A stretch of DNA of 64,000 nucleotides, taken from contig CM020501.1 of assembly GCA_009823395.1 (NCBI GenBank), positions 34,246,493-34,310,492 on the forward strand, read 5' to 3'. This document shows positions 34,691-56,639 of the stretch, piece after piece; positions within the stretch are counted from its first letter, which is position 1; each line of letters begins with the position of its first letter. The stretch comes from Thamnaconus septentrionalis. Taxonomy: Eukaryota; Chordata; Actinopteri; Tetraodontiformes; Monacanthidae. A model generated the notes under the pieces. The model searched no databases. It was not told the DNA's origin and worked only from the letters and a program-made list of their open reading frames with translations. The position numbers and the translations under genes were made by a program.

Positions 34691-35415
34691 TCCTGGTTTC
34701 CTCGTATTTTATTTTTTTTTTTTAAGGGATAAGTGCGTGGTTCATACAGCTGATGCATCAAAGGCCCTCGATATGAGACTACAATTTAAAAACATCACTC
34801 TCCAGAAAGCAACTTCACAAACAGTTAAATAACGCGATGTGGCTGAGTTGGACACGAACGTGAAACGTTCTGGTTGGGAGAGCTAGAAAAACAACTGCTA
34901 AATGTAGTTGTAGGTCAGTCTGGCATTATTTTAGTTTCCTTGTTTTGTTCATCCCAGTGCGTGTTTCCGTATACAAAGAAAGGCGACCATGTAACCACGA
35001 TGATGGAGGGGGTTGCAACTTCGCTAGCTTCCCAGCCGCTTTTGTTTTTAGTCAAAGCGGCTGTAAAATCCGCCCGTGGCCGGTTTTCGCCGCATGCGCT
35101 GTCTCGCATATGCGCAAATACCTCCTGCACTCTAGGGGGCGCAATGCGGCATTCTGCTACAATTCATCGATATCTATTCGAGACGAAGAAGCAGGAGTCC
35201 GTGTAGAGGGGCAGATACAAGTTTTTGTCACACCAGCGTGAAGTCCGTCGCATGAACCTTCGCTATAGAGACCGTATTAAACTATTTCATAACAAAACAA
35301 GAGAGACTGTGCGGGCACAGTTGGTGACAGGACTCGCCCGTCTCGGAATAAAGAGGAGTTTGCATTGATTGTCACGATCGGGATATTTACACTGACAGCC
35401 ACCCATTCAGACAAG

Positions 35416-38400
35416 ATGGGCGACGCCGCTGTGAATACGAGCACGCTGTGTCTCTTCGACGTGGACGGGACGCTGACGGCAGCCAGACAGGTTGTGTCTC
35501 TTTTGTTTTGTTTTGTGTGTGAGAGATACGACAACGATGAACAGTTAATGACACGTTGACTACGCTCCATTCATCCGGCTGGCTGGCTGGCTGACGACGA
35601 CGTGACGTCAGCTCAGCGCAACATCCGGGTTCCACGCTGTCACTTCACTTACCTGCCGGAGGCATCTGGCGAGCAGATTTCCACACCGTCGAAATACATG
35701 TGTAAAAAAAATAAATAATTATTATTTTTAATGTCTGTACTTATTTGGTTTGTGTCGTCCGGCCACTATGAAGTGACATAAGTTTGCCTGACATTCTGAC
35801 ATGAAAGGCCTTTGGACGTATTCGTTCTGCCCAAAATTGTTCGACATTTGTGTTTTCGACCTGTTCCCAACAAATTTGCCTTCAATTGAAAACGCTTGAG
35901 CAGAGTCAACCTCACGTTATACTGTTACACCGTTCCTCCTCCTGTATTTTGGTTAAAAAACGTCAAAAGACTTTTGCTTTAAAAAAAAAAAAAAAAAAAA
36001 AAAAAGTCTTGACGGATTTTATTCATTTCTGTCAAGGAAATTATTTTTCCTTGACAGGAAAAAATAATTTCAAAATAATTGACAGCAGTAGATGACAGTT
36101 TGAATACTGGTTTCTTTTGTAATACTTGTATACTGACTGTTATAATTATTATTTACATTAAAATTGTCCTGTAATGGTCATGCTCTAAGCTTTGATGCAT
36201 GTCCAGCAAAAAGAGCCATTTCAGCAGTATTTTTATTTGATGTAAAGCTATATTTAACGGTTGATTGCTCCAGTTGTCAGATTATATCAACAGTGTTTTG
36301 TTGACATTTGACTGTCATGCCCTGGCACATAGTGGAAAATAAAAGGCACCAAAAGCTAAATAAATTTAATAGCAAAAAATGTCCAAATGTATTATTTTAA
36401 CTGTACCTATCTAGAATTCAACTAGATGGTTTATTTCAGACTGACAATAGGTTGGCATAGGCTTCTGTGAAGGCCTAAAAAAAAAAAGGATCTCAAATTG
36501 TCTGACTTGTACAAAACATTCAGTAAGTGCCTTTATCAACAACACAACTAGTGTTCCTTAATTGTGTCTTAGTTTTCTGTGTGAAAGTTCAGAACATCGA
36601 ATGGGCCCACAAGTCACGGTGCGTCCAGGCCACATGTGTTGGAATCAACACATTCCTCTACAGACGTGCAGATTTGCCAGGGCTCGGAACGGGTTGAGGT
36701 TTCCGATGTGCGACTTATCAAACAACAGGAAACTGAAAGCTGGCTTTCGGGATGCTGACGAAACAGCCCCGGTAGTAAGAGCAATTCTTGATCTGGTGTG
36801 AGTGTTGTCATAGTTTGCTCCACCACAACCCTGTGGAAAATCATTGACAGTTGCGATACCTTGTTTTGTGTGCGTAAAGACGCACCGCCAGCTCATAATA
36901 GCAGCGCACACACACATACTTTTGGTGTGATTATGCGTCAACCTCTTTGTGAAGCTGACTTCCAGTGTTTGGTTTTTTTTTTTAGCGCGTGACACCAGAC
37001 ATGACGGAGTTCCTTGAGAAGCTCCGGGCTCGGTTTCGGGTTGGAGTGGTCGGAGGTTCTGACCTCAACAAGATCAGAGAGCAACTGGGAGACGATGGTG
37101 AGACCCCCGTGTCCCTGCCGGCATACAGCGCTGTTGGGTTTTTTTCTACCCCTCGTGTCAGCCTTGCTCTGTGTGCTTGTTGTGCAGTGACCCAGCGGGT
37201 GGACTATCTGTTTGCCGAGAACGGCCTCGTAGCCTACAAGAATGGGGAGCTGCTCTCTGTTCAGGTAAATACGGTTCTGTCCACGGGTTTGGTTGAGCAT
37301 CTAAACATAGTTCCCATCCTTTTGCTCACGGTGTGACAATAAAGAGAGATGCTGATGATATCATTTTATGTTTGCTCGCTGTCAGTCAATCCAGGCACAC
37401 ATGGGAGAGGAACTGCTGCAGGATTTCATCAACTTCTGTTTAAACTACATGGCCAAGATCAAACTGCCGAGGAAGAGGTACTGACACCGATCAATAAAGG
37501 TGGTTGATGTGTTTATTCTTCAGGTTGTGTTTCTCATGAAGTGCCCACAGAGACGTGCACCTCTAGTTGTGATGGTGTCGTTCCACCAGCAGACAAACTG
37601 GAAAGCTGTCCCTTTCCCCCCCCCCCCCCCACAGGGGCACTTTTATTGAATTCCGTAATGGCATGCTGAACGTCTCCCCCATCGGACGCAGCTGCACACA
37701 GGAAGAAAGGAAGGAGTTCTTCGAGCTTGATAAGGTAACCGCACAGTCCAGTTAGATTGATTGGGGTCGTTTAAAGCGTCTGAAGCCAAAGAGCAGCAGA
37801 ATTTCCTCACAGCCTTCTGTGAAGATCTCAGCAGATTGCCTGCCGGCTCTGGAGGTGAGGCCACTGAAAGCGTGCCTGGCCGATAATGTATTTACTTCTT
37901 AATACGATAACGCACTAACCCAATTAGAATTACCAGTAGTCTTTGAGGAGAGGACTATTATGGGGCTTTTGCTGGCTCTGTGGAGTACAAACATCAACGT
38001 CTAATTTGTTTGAAATGTATTTTTGGATGACGGCAACCAAGAGGCAAAGAGAGTAACTCGGGTCGAAAGGTTTGTCAGTATGGACTCGGTCAAAGACATG
38101 ATGGCTTTGGCATGGAGCTGACTGAGGAGTGTGAATCAGACTTGCTCTGCAGATATTACCTCGTTAAAGTTGTGCTCTCTTGGTCTGTTTTATTAAGAAA
38201 AGAACCAGGAGACCACAGAAGTGATGAAGATCCTGTGATTGCACACCGTCGTCTTGCTTTAGTTGAGCTCCTTTTGAGTGCAAAAGAGCTCAAGAGCTTC
38301 ATAAGAGCTTCATGAGAGCTTCATGAGAGCTTCATAAGAGCGTTACTTGATGCAGTTCCACCTGGTGAGGTGATGTCGCAAATTAAATAGAGAAGTTTAG

Positions 38401-39435
38401 TTAAATTTTCTCTTTTTTCATTTCTCTCTGTACAGAAGGAGAAGATCAGAGAGACGTTTGTGGCCACACTGAAGGAAGAGTTTAAAGGAAAAGGATTGTC
38501 ATTCTCCATCGGTGAGTAAACTGCAGTCGGTGTTGCAATTGTGACAAGTTTTGCGTGTTCTTTGTTTCTTCTCCTCATCATTCCTTTGTGTCCTCTGCTC
38601 CTCTGCTCTGCAGGAGGCCAGATTAGCTTCGATGTCTTCCCAGATGGCTGGGATAAGAGATTCTGCCTTGGGATCGTGGAGAAGGACAACTACTCAACCA
38701 TTCACTTCTTTGGAGATAAGACCAAACCTGTGAGTATGCTAATGGTTTTCTTCTCATGCAGAATATCAATGGAGCTGCAATGCAGAAGCAGACCGGTTAG
38801 AACTGGCTGCAGGGTAGAAGAAACAGACTGGTGCGGTGCAGGCAGGCACAGATGTAGGAAATGTATCTGCATCTGCAGCTAAGTGCTAATGAATGAGATA
38901 ATTAGATAAGATAATAGATAATAATATAATAATAATAATAATGTTGTTGTTTTAATATTAAATTTATGGGAGTTACGTCAGTTTTTTGAATGGATTTGGG
39001 ATTTTTCAATTAAATATTGGTTCAGCGTTTAAACCATACTGGATAATAATCAAGCACACCCATGTGAGCACAAATTACATTTTCAAGCAAATAAAAACCC
39101 ATTCATACATATTAATTTTAAATGAAAGACGATGAGTGAAATGTTTTAATGGGATGATGATGATGATGATGATCATCAATCCCTCATCTGAGTGTAAGAG
39201 TTCGAACCGTTTAAACCAGTAGCAACACAATCTCACATTTGCTGTTGTATAGACTTCATCATTTAAGACAATGTCAACGTGTGTGTGTGTGTGTGTGTGT
39301 TGTAGTGAGTGTGTGTGACTATGTGTGATCTACAGGGAGACCGACTATGAGATCTACACAGACCCTCGCACCATTGGCCACGAGGTCTCCTGTCCAGAGG
39401 ACACCAAGAAGATCTGCCAGCAGTTGTTCTTCTGA
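35416..39435 (+). CDS. pmm2: Phosphomannomutase 2
   Basis: Converts mannose-6-phosphate to mannose-1-phosphate in the cytosol for GDP-mannose and N-glycan synthesis. Eight exons: 35416-35490, 36986-37097, 37188-37264, 37386-37477, 37635-37734, 38436-38511, 38614-38729, 39340-39435; 247 codons (human 246). HAD motif I is FDVDGT with Asp15 (nucleophile) and Asp17. Other family marks: [58 protein letters not shown]. The last two favour PMM2 over PMM1. The exon 7-8 junction should give PGGNDYE but does not (see findings); the 39340 start keeps the frame. Start ATG 35416 sits 950 bp from the hmgb2 promoter, head-to-head. Confidence 0.93.
36029..36057. other. Perfect 12-bp inverted repeat in pmm2 intron 1
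   Basis: ctgtcaaggaaa, a 5-base loop (ttatt), then tttccttgacag. Wobble and A-T pairs extend the stem to about 15. Near an A run (35982-36005). Function unknown. Confidence 0.85.
38290..38341 (+). repeat. 12-bp minisatellite in pmm2 intron 5
   Basis: Four to five copies of a unit close to gagcttcatgag with aag variants. Confidence 0.8.
39281..39326. repeat. (GT)n tract beside pmm2 last-exon acceptor
   Basis: GT runs continue to within about 10 bases of the tctacag acceptor of the last exon. Confidence 0.9.
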
Positions 39436-39961
39436 GCGAGACCGGACCACCAGCAGGCGCTGCTCTGCCTTGTTTTAGAGGACCAAGAGAAGAGACACCT
39501 CAACGACCTCTGCATTAGTTCAGATTCAGCCCAAGGTTTTAGTTAAACCATGAATTAGAAACAGGAAGCGTCTGTGCCTTGGCATCATCATCATCATTAT
39601 TATCATTATTATTACGGTTGTGTTCATGTGGAGGGTTGTGAGGGTTGTGAGGCTGATGGGTCTTACGGGAGTTTCTTAATCATGAAGAACGTTGAACTTT
39701 CCGTTTTGTTTTGTTTTGTTTTTTTAAGCAGAATATAAACTTGACTTCAGATGATTTCACTGTAGCAAAGCTTTTCTTCAACTGGACGCCCTGAAGCGGC
39801 TCATGTAGGAGCCGGCGGCCTTTTACAGCGGTATTATAGCCGGGTTGAGTACAAATTGCACCTTATGATAAATGAGATCTTTGAACTGCGTTTCTGAAAA
39901 TCTCATCACTGTATCTTCAAAAAAAAACTTTATGCATAAAGTGAAGCATTTAAGCACTGAA

Positions 39962-39968
39962 TATTAAA
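39962..39968 (+). terminator. Possible pmm2 polyadenylation signal
   Basis: ATTAAA about 530 bases after the stop codon; no AATAAA lies nearer on the plus strand. Weak evidence. Confidence 0.3.
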
Positions 39969-40300
39969 AATGGAGCAATGGGAGTGAAATTTCTATTCCA
40001 AGCCTGATTCACAATTATTGTTCACAATTTATTCTTCTTGTAAGCAAATTTATGATAATGGCATTTCATTCAACTAATATGCACAACTGATGTCTATATA
40101 GATTGGAGTCTGCACTTTTTTTGGGGTAAAAAAAAAATATATATATTAAGCATTTTCATAAATGCTGAAGCCTGAAACTGTGCAGCACTATCATGGTTTG
40201 TGTAATTTGCTGAATGTGCCTGTTGAGATAACTTTAACATTCAAAATCATTTTTGTGTGTCTCATGAAGATGCAAGATTTGCAGAGGTCTTTCCCTTTAA

Positions 40301-40660
40301 TCAGGCATGGGCAAACCACGGCTCGGGGGCCATATGCGGCCCGGTGAGCTTTCTAATCCGGCCTGCTGAATTTAGAATTATATTACTAAACCTTGTTACT
40401 GCGTCTCGCGATTTCTGCCACAGTGATGATGACGACATCCTGAAGGATAACATCACTGCAAATTACTTTTAAATAGCGTCACCGTTAGTACTCATTTCAT
40501 TTTCAGTTTTAAGAGTCACTTCAACAAAGAGGACTTCAAATAGATATTTTGTTATAACTTTTGTTCATTTTCAATCAACATTAAAAGACTTTTTTTTTCC
40601 TCCAATGAGGAGGCTCACCAAAACCCTCCATCCATCTGCTGCTGCTCCAGCCCCTCTGTC
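40301..40660. mobile_element. hAT-like element
   Basis: Left end is aggcatgggcaaaccacggc then tcgggggcc and gcggcccgg; the body resembles 31310-31650 (gaggctcacca, catccatctgctgctgctcc). It lies between pmm2 and mtmr7. Confidence 0.65.
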
Positions 40661-42882
40661 AACATTTAGAACCCCGTGTGTCCCCACGAGTCAAAGCCCC
40701 CTTTTGCTTTAATGGGAGCTGATTGACATCAGTGGCGACAGAACACACAACCTCCACCACAAGCTGTGCTGCCAGGAGTGAAACTGACGGTCATGTTCAG
40801 TTTATTGGATTCAGTCAGAGTCGTCACACAGACAAAGTACGTTGATAACGTTGTTCTCCTCACATTGTGACTCTACCTAGCAGGTACAAACAGGTACATC
40901 TGTGAAAGAAAAAAATACAATTTCCTAAAACGCAGCTACAATGAAATACGAGGAAAAAGCTTTTCGAGGTTTTTTTCTTGACTTTGGTCGTTCCAGTGTT
41001 GAGCTCAGAGGATCAGTAAACCTGTAAAACCAAATAGATCCACACCAAAGTCTGTCCAGTTTCCAAATACTGTGATGTATTAAACTGATTCCATATAAAG
41101 GTCCGCCAATAAAGCGATGCCACTGGGTAAAGAGCCACTTTAAAGACCTGAACAAAGGTGGGGGGGGGGAATCTCTTCCCAATGGTTTTTCTATTCTGTT
41201 GTAATTTCACATCTAAAAACCTGGCACCTGGCAGTTCAGTGTTTTGCCAGTGAGCGAACGGCCCGACTTCTTGGTGGTGGTGAGAATGTGGCTTGAAAGA
41301 TCTTTCTGGGTTTGAGGTAAAAACGTTCCTTTGAAGTGGTTATAAAAGGAGCTATTACACATTAACGTCTGTGCTGCGAGCACGCCACCTGTCAATATTC
41401 ATCCTGAATCCCCAGAGTCACACTTGACTTTAGCTTGTGCTCACATTAGAGTTACTGACTGGCGGTTTGTTGACGGGAAACCTTCCGAAAGGTGACCATC
41501 AAACAAGTTCAAGGTATTCTGAACCCCGACTGATGGTGATAAACACTTAACATGACAGCATACAGCATCTGATAAATAGCAGTTCATGAAGGGTTCAGGG
41601 CTTTCCCTCCAGGTAGTATATTACACCAGTGCACTATTCTGAGCAACGTAAACATAAAATACCATATTGCACAAAAAAAGCGTAAACATTCAAATCGTAC
41701 AGCCACTTTGTTCCTCAGACTTTGTCAAAACTCCACTCATTTTTCCAAATGGGCCAATTAAGCGGTTATATTTTGATCTGCTTACGTCATGGTCTTGCTC
41801 AGGAGGCCTTCGTCTCAAAGCAACGTCAAGACCTCATCTGGGCAGCTCAGCGGCCCCGCAGCAGGACCAGGAACAATGGAGGGAAAGAGGTTGAAGTCTG
41901 AAGCCAAGCAGGAGGCTTGAAAGATGAGCAGGTCAGGAGAGGGCAAAACAGCACACTAGCCTACCAGTGTTTGGACCACTACATGAAACATCTCAACAGC
42001 TCCATTCATGTTCTTTTCTTCGGCTCCTAACTACCAACAATCTGGAAAAACAGAAAAAAAAATGCTCCTATGCACAGTAACATTGTCTAGAAAAACAGCG
42101 TTTGGACAAATGCCACGATGACATCACAGGTTAAACATCCTGGAAGGAGACCTGGAGAAGGAATCTACTGCCCTGTTGCCAGTGGTTGGATCTACACCAC
42201 CAGCCAACAGTTTGGACTCATCCTTCTGACTGAATGGCTTGTCTTTCATTTTCATGACTATTCACACTGCAGATTGTCACTCAAGGCATCACAACTATGA
42301 ATGAACACAGATGGGATATGGATTCAACAAGAAAGTGTGAAATGGCTCAAACAGGTTTTATATTTGAGATGATCTAGAACAGCCACCCTTCATATAAAAT
42401 ATACAGAACACAAGATATTTAGGTATTGAACATTTTTCTTCTTTTGCCACATGAATCCACACATCTGGCTCCTATATTTGATGTCTTCAGTGTGTATCTG
42501 CAGTGTAGAAAGTAGTCAAGATGAAGAAGAAACGGGCGTCCAAACTGCTGCCTGCTAGTGTCATAATATTGGTCCCTTCTGGTCCTTCAAGTCAGTCATT
42601 TACTGGAATTCCTCATGGAGTCTGCGTCCTGCACCGGTCGGCAGGTTCCATCCCACCGCAGTGCGGAGCTCCCTTTGAGTCCCCACTGACAGTCAGTGAA
42701 GCTGCCTACAAACAACATCCTCATATTAAAACAGGTTACTGCGTCAAAAACGTTGAACTTACAAAAACGAGACGCGATCCAAGTTCTCTGAAACTCCCTT
42801 TGAACAAACTAAATAATGCCTCCCAGCTTTTAAAATCAATACTTTAGGTCTCAGGTTAGGCCTCCGAGTCGTCAGGCGGCCT
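40661..42882. other. pmm2-mtmr7 spacer and likely mtmr7 3' UTR
   Basis: No coding exon. AATAAA on the minus strand at 40801-40806 could end an mtmr7 3' UTR of about 2 kb; this is a guess from position. A Tc1/mariner-like MITE (42120-42560) lies close to the mtmr7 stop codon. Confidence 0.45.
42120..42560. mobile_element. Tc1/mariner-like MITE
   Basis: Contains cacaccaccagccaacagtt-like terminal wording near 42190-42215 (agtttggactcatcc) and its inverse (gcgtccaaactgctgcctgc) near 42535-42555. The middle shares ccacccttcat and tttgatgtcttcagtgtg with the copies near 26.3 and 27.7 kb. Confidence 0.65.
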
Positions 42883-53350
<10,468 letters not shown>

Positions 53351-53650
53351 CACTGAGCGTCAAAATGGAGGAGATGGAGCAAAGAGGGAAGCCCGGATTC
53401 ACGGTGCTGCGCTGTTGGAACGAGCGCTCAGCGGCGCTGGGTCGGGGGTTTATTCCGTGTCCACTCCTCCAGGCCCGCACCCGGAAGATTTGCCATCGTG
53501 TCGGGCCCCTCCTCACAATGCGGGACGTTGTTCCGCGCGACAGCTGAGAAGCGGCGGTGTTGTGTAGACCACCGGGCACCCGAGCTGGACCTTCCTCTGC
53601 ACCGCCCCCCCCTCCCAGTCTCCAATAGAGGGTGACGCTGATCACAGCGG
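53351..53650 (-). promoter_or_regulatory. mtmr7 5' UTR and CpG-rich promoter region
   Basis: CpG-rich sequence directly upstream of the mtmr7 ATG on the minus strand, with GC-rich words and a C7 run at 53604-53611. No TATA box is seen near the expected start. Extent is approximate. Confidence 0.5.
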
Positions 53651-54036
53651 CGGTGCTGTCAATTGTCGTAGGTAAAATCAACAACTTCCGCTCACGTACG
53701 TTTCAAAATAAAGGGAACCTACCAGGTTACAGCACCCAAAAAAAAAACAAACATAGAAGGTATATCAACTTGATGTCGCAGAGTGTGTAGTTACTGACAG
53801 GGGGAAATTCTCCGGACGATATTAGTTCCTTTGGCGTGAACACGGAATCAAATATTTTACCTGCTTTGAAAATCCTTTAATCTTGAGAATGTGGACAATG
53901 TGTCGAGTGGGTTATCATCTCAGCTTGACACTGAGTTCTTCTCAAGCGCGCTCGTACGTTCTGAGAGTCCTTTGCAAGTGCGCATGCGCAACGCTACCTC
54001 CACGGCTGGACTAAAGTTGTCACGGAAAATTAAACA

Positions 54037-54062
54037 ACTACTACTACTACTACTACTACTAC

Positions 54063-54138
<76 letters not shown>
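54037..54138. repeat. (ACT)n then (AAT)n microsatellite
   Basis: About nine ACT units followed by about 25 AAT units. Confidence 0.95.
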
Positions 54139-54139
54139 C

Positions 54140-55480
54140 GCTTTAAAAAAATCTTTCTCCTTTGGTCCTTGTATCGAGAGTAAGTGGAAGTCGCTGCAGA
54201 AGCGGCGTTGCTCAAGAGAGATATGCAGTCACACAACATTATGTCACCCTAATACAAGACATTGCAGGGGACTGTGGTGAAAGCACGGGCCACAAAATAA
54301 TTCCCACCCCGCTGTCTGCCGCAGAACCTAAACACACACGCGCACAGGGTTAAACTGAGGGGAGCTCGAGTTAATGTAGACATCACGAAGCAGCTTTTAT
54401 TGTCACTGTATTCCCTGACATTGACTGCATGAAAGGGGCTGATGAACTGAAAGTTGTAGCAATGCAGTTCTGTCCACTTAAGGACTTTAAATTCAAATCA
54501 TGAAATTACAAAGAACCAGTGCCGGGAAGCCAAGACACGACTACTGAAATACAATTACCAGTAAGAACTGGTTCATGTCGGGAAATGTCTTTCTATTTAT
54601 AACCGGATATTGAAAGGTCCTGGTTAGATTAAATAATAATATAAAACACAAATAAGAATGAGAATGTCACTTATTTATCATCTAGAAAGAGCTTCTTTCA
54701 AACTTCAGTATATCGGGTAACTTGAGGCGTCGTCCCACTCATGACTCAGTACAGCCATTCCAATCATTTCCTTGTTTGGCCACCAGATGTCAGTGTTGGG
54801 CATTTAAAAAAATAAAAAAAAGACAATTGTATATGACGGGCACGTGAAGTACTGTGCATTTTGTGGCTGCAGTAATATTCTGAAATTTCAATTTCCTGCC
54901 TAAAATAACATTGACCTCGCAGTGTAAACGGACACAAATCTCATTAATAACTGTAGCATTTAAAAAACAATAAAAATCTCAGTATGTGTCAAACAGCAAT
55001 TAATAAGCGTAGATATTGCAAGTGATGCACAACGTATAGGGAAAAATAAAACACGAGGTAGAAGATTGACGAAGTTATTCACCAGCTGTTTAACCAGAGG
55101 ATTAAACATCACATTCCATATCTGCCTCTGCTGTTGACTGGTGGACAACAACCCAGCCAAGGGTTCCCTGATGGCTTTGTATGGTCAGTGCAGAGTTCCA
55201 AGGCCGAAATCATTTTTGCTTTATTCCTTCAATAATGCAGATTTCCCCCTCCCATTCCATTGCACACACAGTGTTATATTCTTCAGCTTACAGATGGCCT
55301 GCTAACAACACCGGGCAGCCAAGACTGGCTCATTAAGCTCTGATTATCCACAGGTGCGTGTGAGATTGCGTTGTGTTTGTAATACTAACATCCATCCATC
55401 CACTTTCAAGACCTGCTGGTTCCTGCACTCAGGCTTACGGGGGTCTGCTGGAGCCCATGGTGCCAGCTGGCAGAGGATCT
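54140..55480. other. Gene-free stretch upstream of mtmr7
   Basis: A/T-rich, no conserved exon on either strand, no long repeat recognised. Confidence 0.5.
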
Positions 55481-55482
55481 AC

Positions 55483-55690
55483 ACTACCAGTCAGAAGTTT
55501 GGACACACGTTCTCATTTGGTTCCCATTCTCACGACTAATTACATAGATTCTCACTTTAGGGATCAAAGCAATGAATGAATGAAACATACATGGTATTGT
55601 GTAGTAAGCAACGCAGTGTGACATAACTGAAAAATGTGAAGTTGTTCAAAATAGCTACCCTTCATATACAACCATTTAGAGTAATCTATC
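55483..55690 (+). mobile_element. Tc1/mariner-like MITE, one terminal repeat visible
   Basis: Begins cactaccagtcagaagtttg then gacacacgttctcatttggt, the widely shared terminal repeat of fish Tc1-like elements, and continues with ttcaaaatagctacccttca. Terminal partner not found. Confidence 0.7.
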
Positions 55691-55699
55691 AATGTCTAT

Positions 55700-56190
55700 G
55701 TTGCTCTGACGTCACGGCAAAATAACCGAGTTTGAAGAAGCGAGCGGGGGCTATTTCCCACGTGATGCGAGCGGTGCGCGCGAGGCTCTGGCTCGCTCGC
55801 TCCCAAGCGGTATCCAGGTAACAGCTGCGGTCACGCGGGCAGGAGCGGTGACGGTATGTGTCGTTCGTTGTCGTGTGTGTGTGTGTGTGTCTCTCTCTCG
55901 TTGTTGCTAACTAGCGTTAACGACGCCGCGGTTTGAGTGGCACGAGCTATGGAAGCCGAGCGGCTCAGTGTTTGTTGTTCTCTGCTGCTGCGCCGCGGCA
56001 GGATGAGACTGAGTGAGCGGGACATTGTTTCCAAGTCCTGCTGTGAAGAAGATGCCGCAGTGTTGTTCACCTTGGAAATGGACTCGGGTGTGAGGCACTG
56101 GCCAGGCGGCAGTGTGGGAACTTTTCTTTTGTTCTCTGTGGCCATTGATTTCACTCAGCTTCATCTGGTGTTTTGTGAGACCTAACTGAG
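55700..56190 (+). promoter_or_regulatory. CpG-rich promoter-like region with possible first exon
   Basis: CpG-rich start followed by a donor-like gacg|gtatgt near 55855 and a small open frame at 55937-56185 (82 codons, beginning MARAMEAERLSV). No family is recognised for that frame, so it may be a first exon, a small unknown protein or chance. Strand is inferred from the donor. Confidence 0.3.
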
Positions 56191-56246
56191 TCCAGTTTAT
56201 TTCTTGAACCTGCTGAGGTTAATGTCTCTTCATGAAGGTCGCAGGA

Positions 56247-56638
56247 CAGGCGTGGGCAAACTTTTCGACTGGTGGGGGCCACAGTAGGTTGTAAAGTGTG
56301 ACAGGCAGAGGGGCCGGAGCAGCAGCAGCAGATGGATGGAGTGTTTTGGTGAGCCACCTCCATAGGAGACAATAAAAAAAATATCATGGGATATGTAGAA
56401 AATATGCGCTTTAGTGGAAAATGAACACACGTTACAAGAAAATGTCTGCCTTTGAAGCCCCACAGTGTTCAGCTCTTCATGAAATGACTCTTAAAAACAC
56501 TTAACAAAGGGATGAAATACACCTATTGTATGACTTACTTACTATTAATAGAATTAATTCAAGTTGGGCGGGCTGGATTAAAAAGTTTAACGGGCCGCAT
56601 GTGGCCCCCGGGCCGCAGTTTGCCCATGCCTGTTGTAG
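56247..56638. mobile_element. Complete hAT-like element
   Basis: Left end aggcgtgggcaaacttttcg and right end gcagtttgcccatgcctg are inverted partners; the inner right end has gggccgcatgtggcccccgg. About 390 bp, no transposase. The copy at 980-1232 is a truncated relative. Confidence 0.75.
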
Positions 56639-56639
56639 C

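Noticed and set aside
55937..56185. 82-codon frame as a real gene
   Set aside because: CpG-rich and near a possible promoter, but no family recognised; left as a low-confidence note only.
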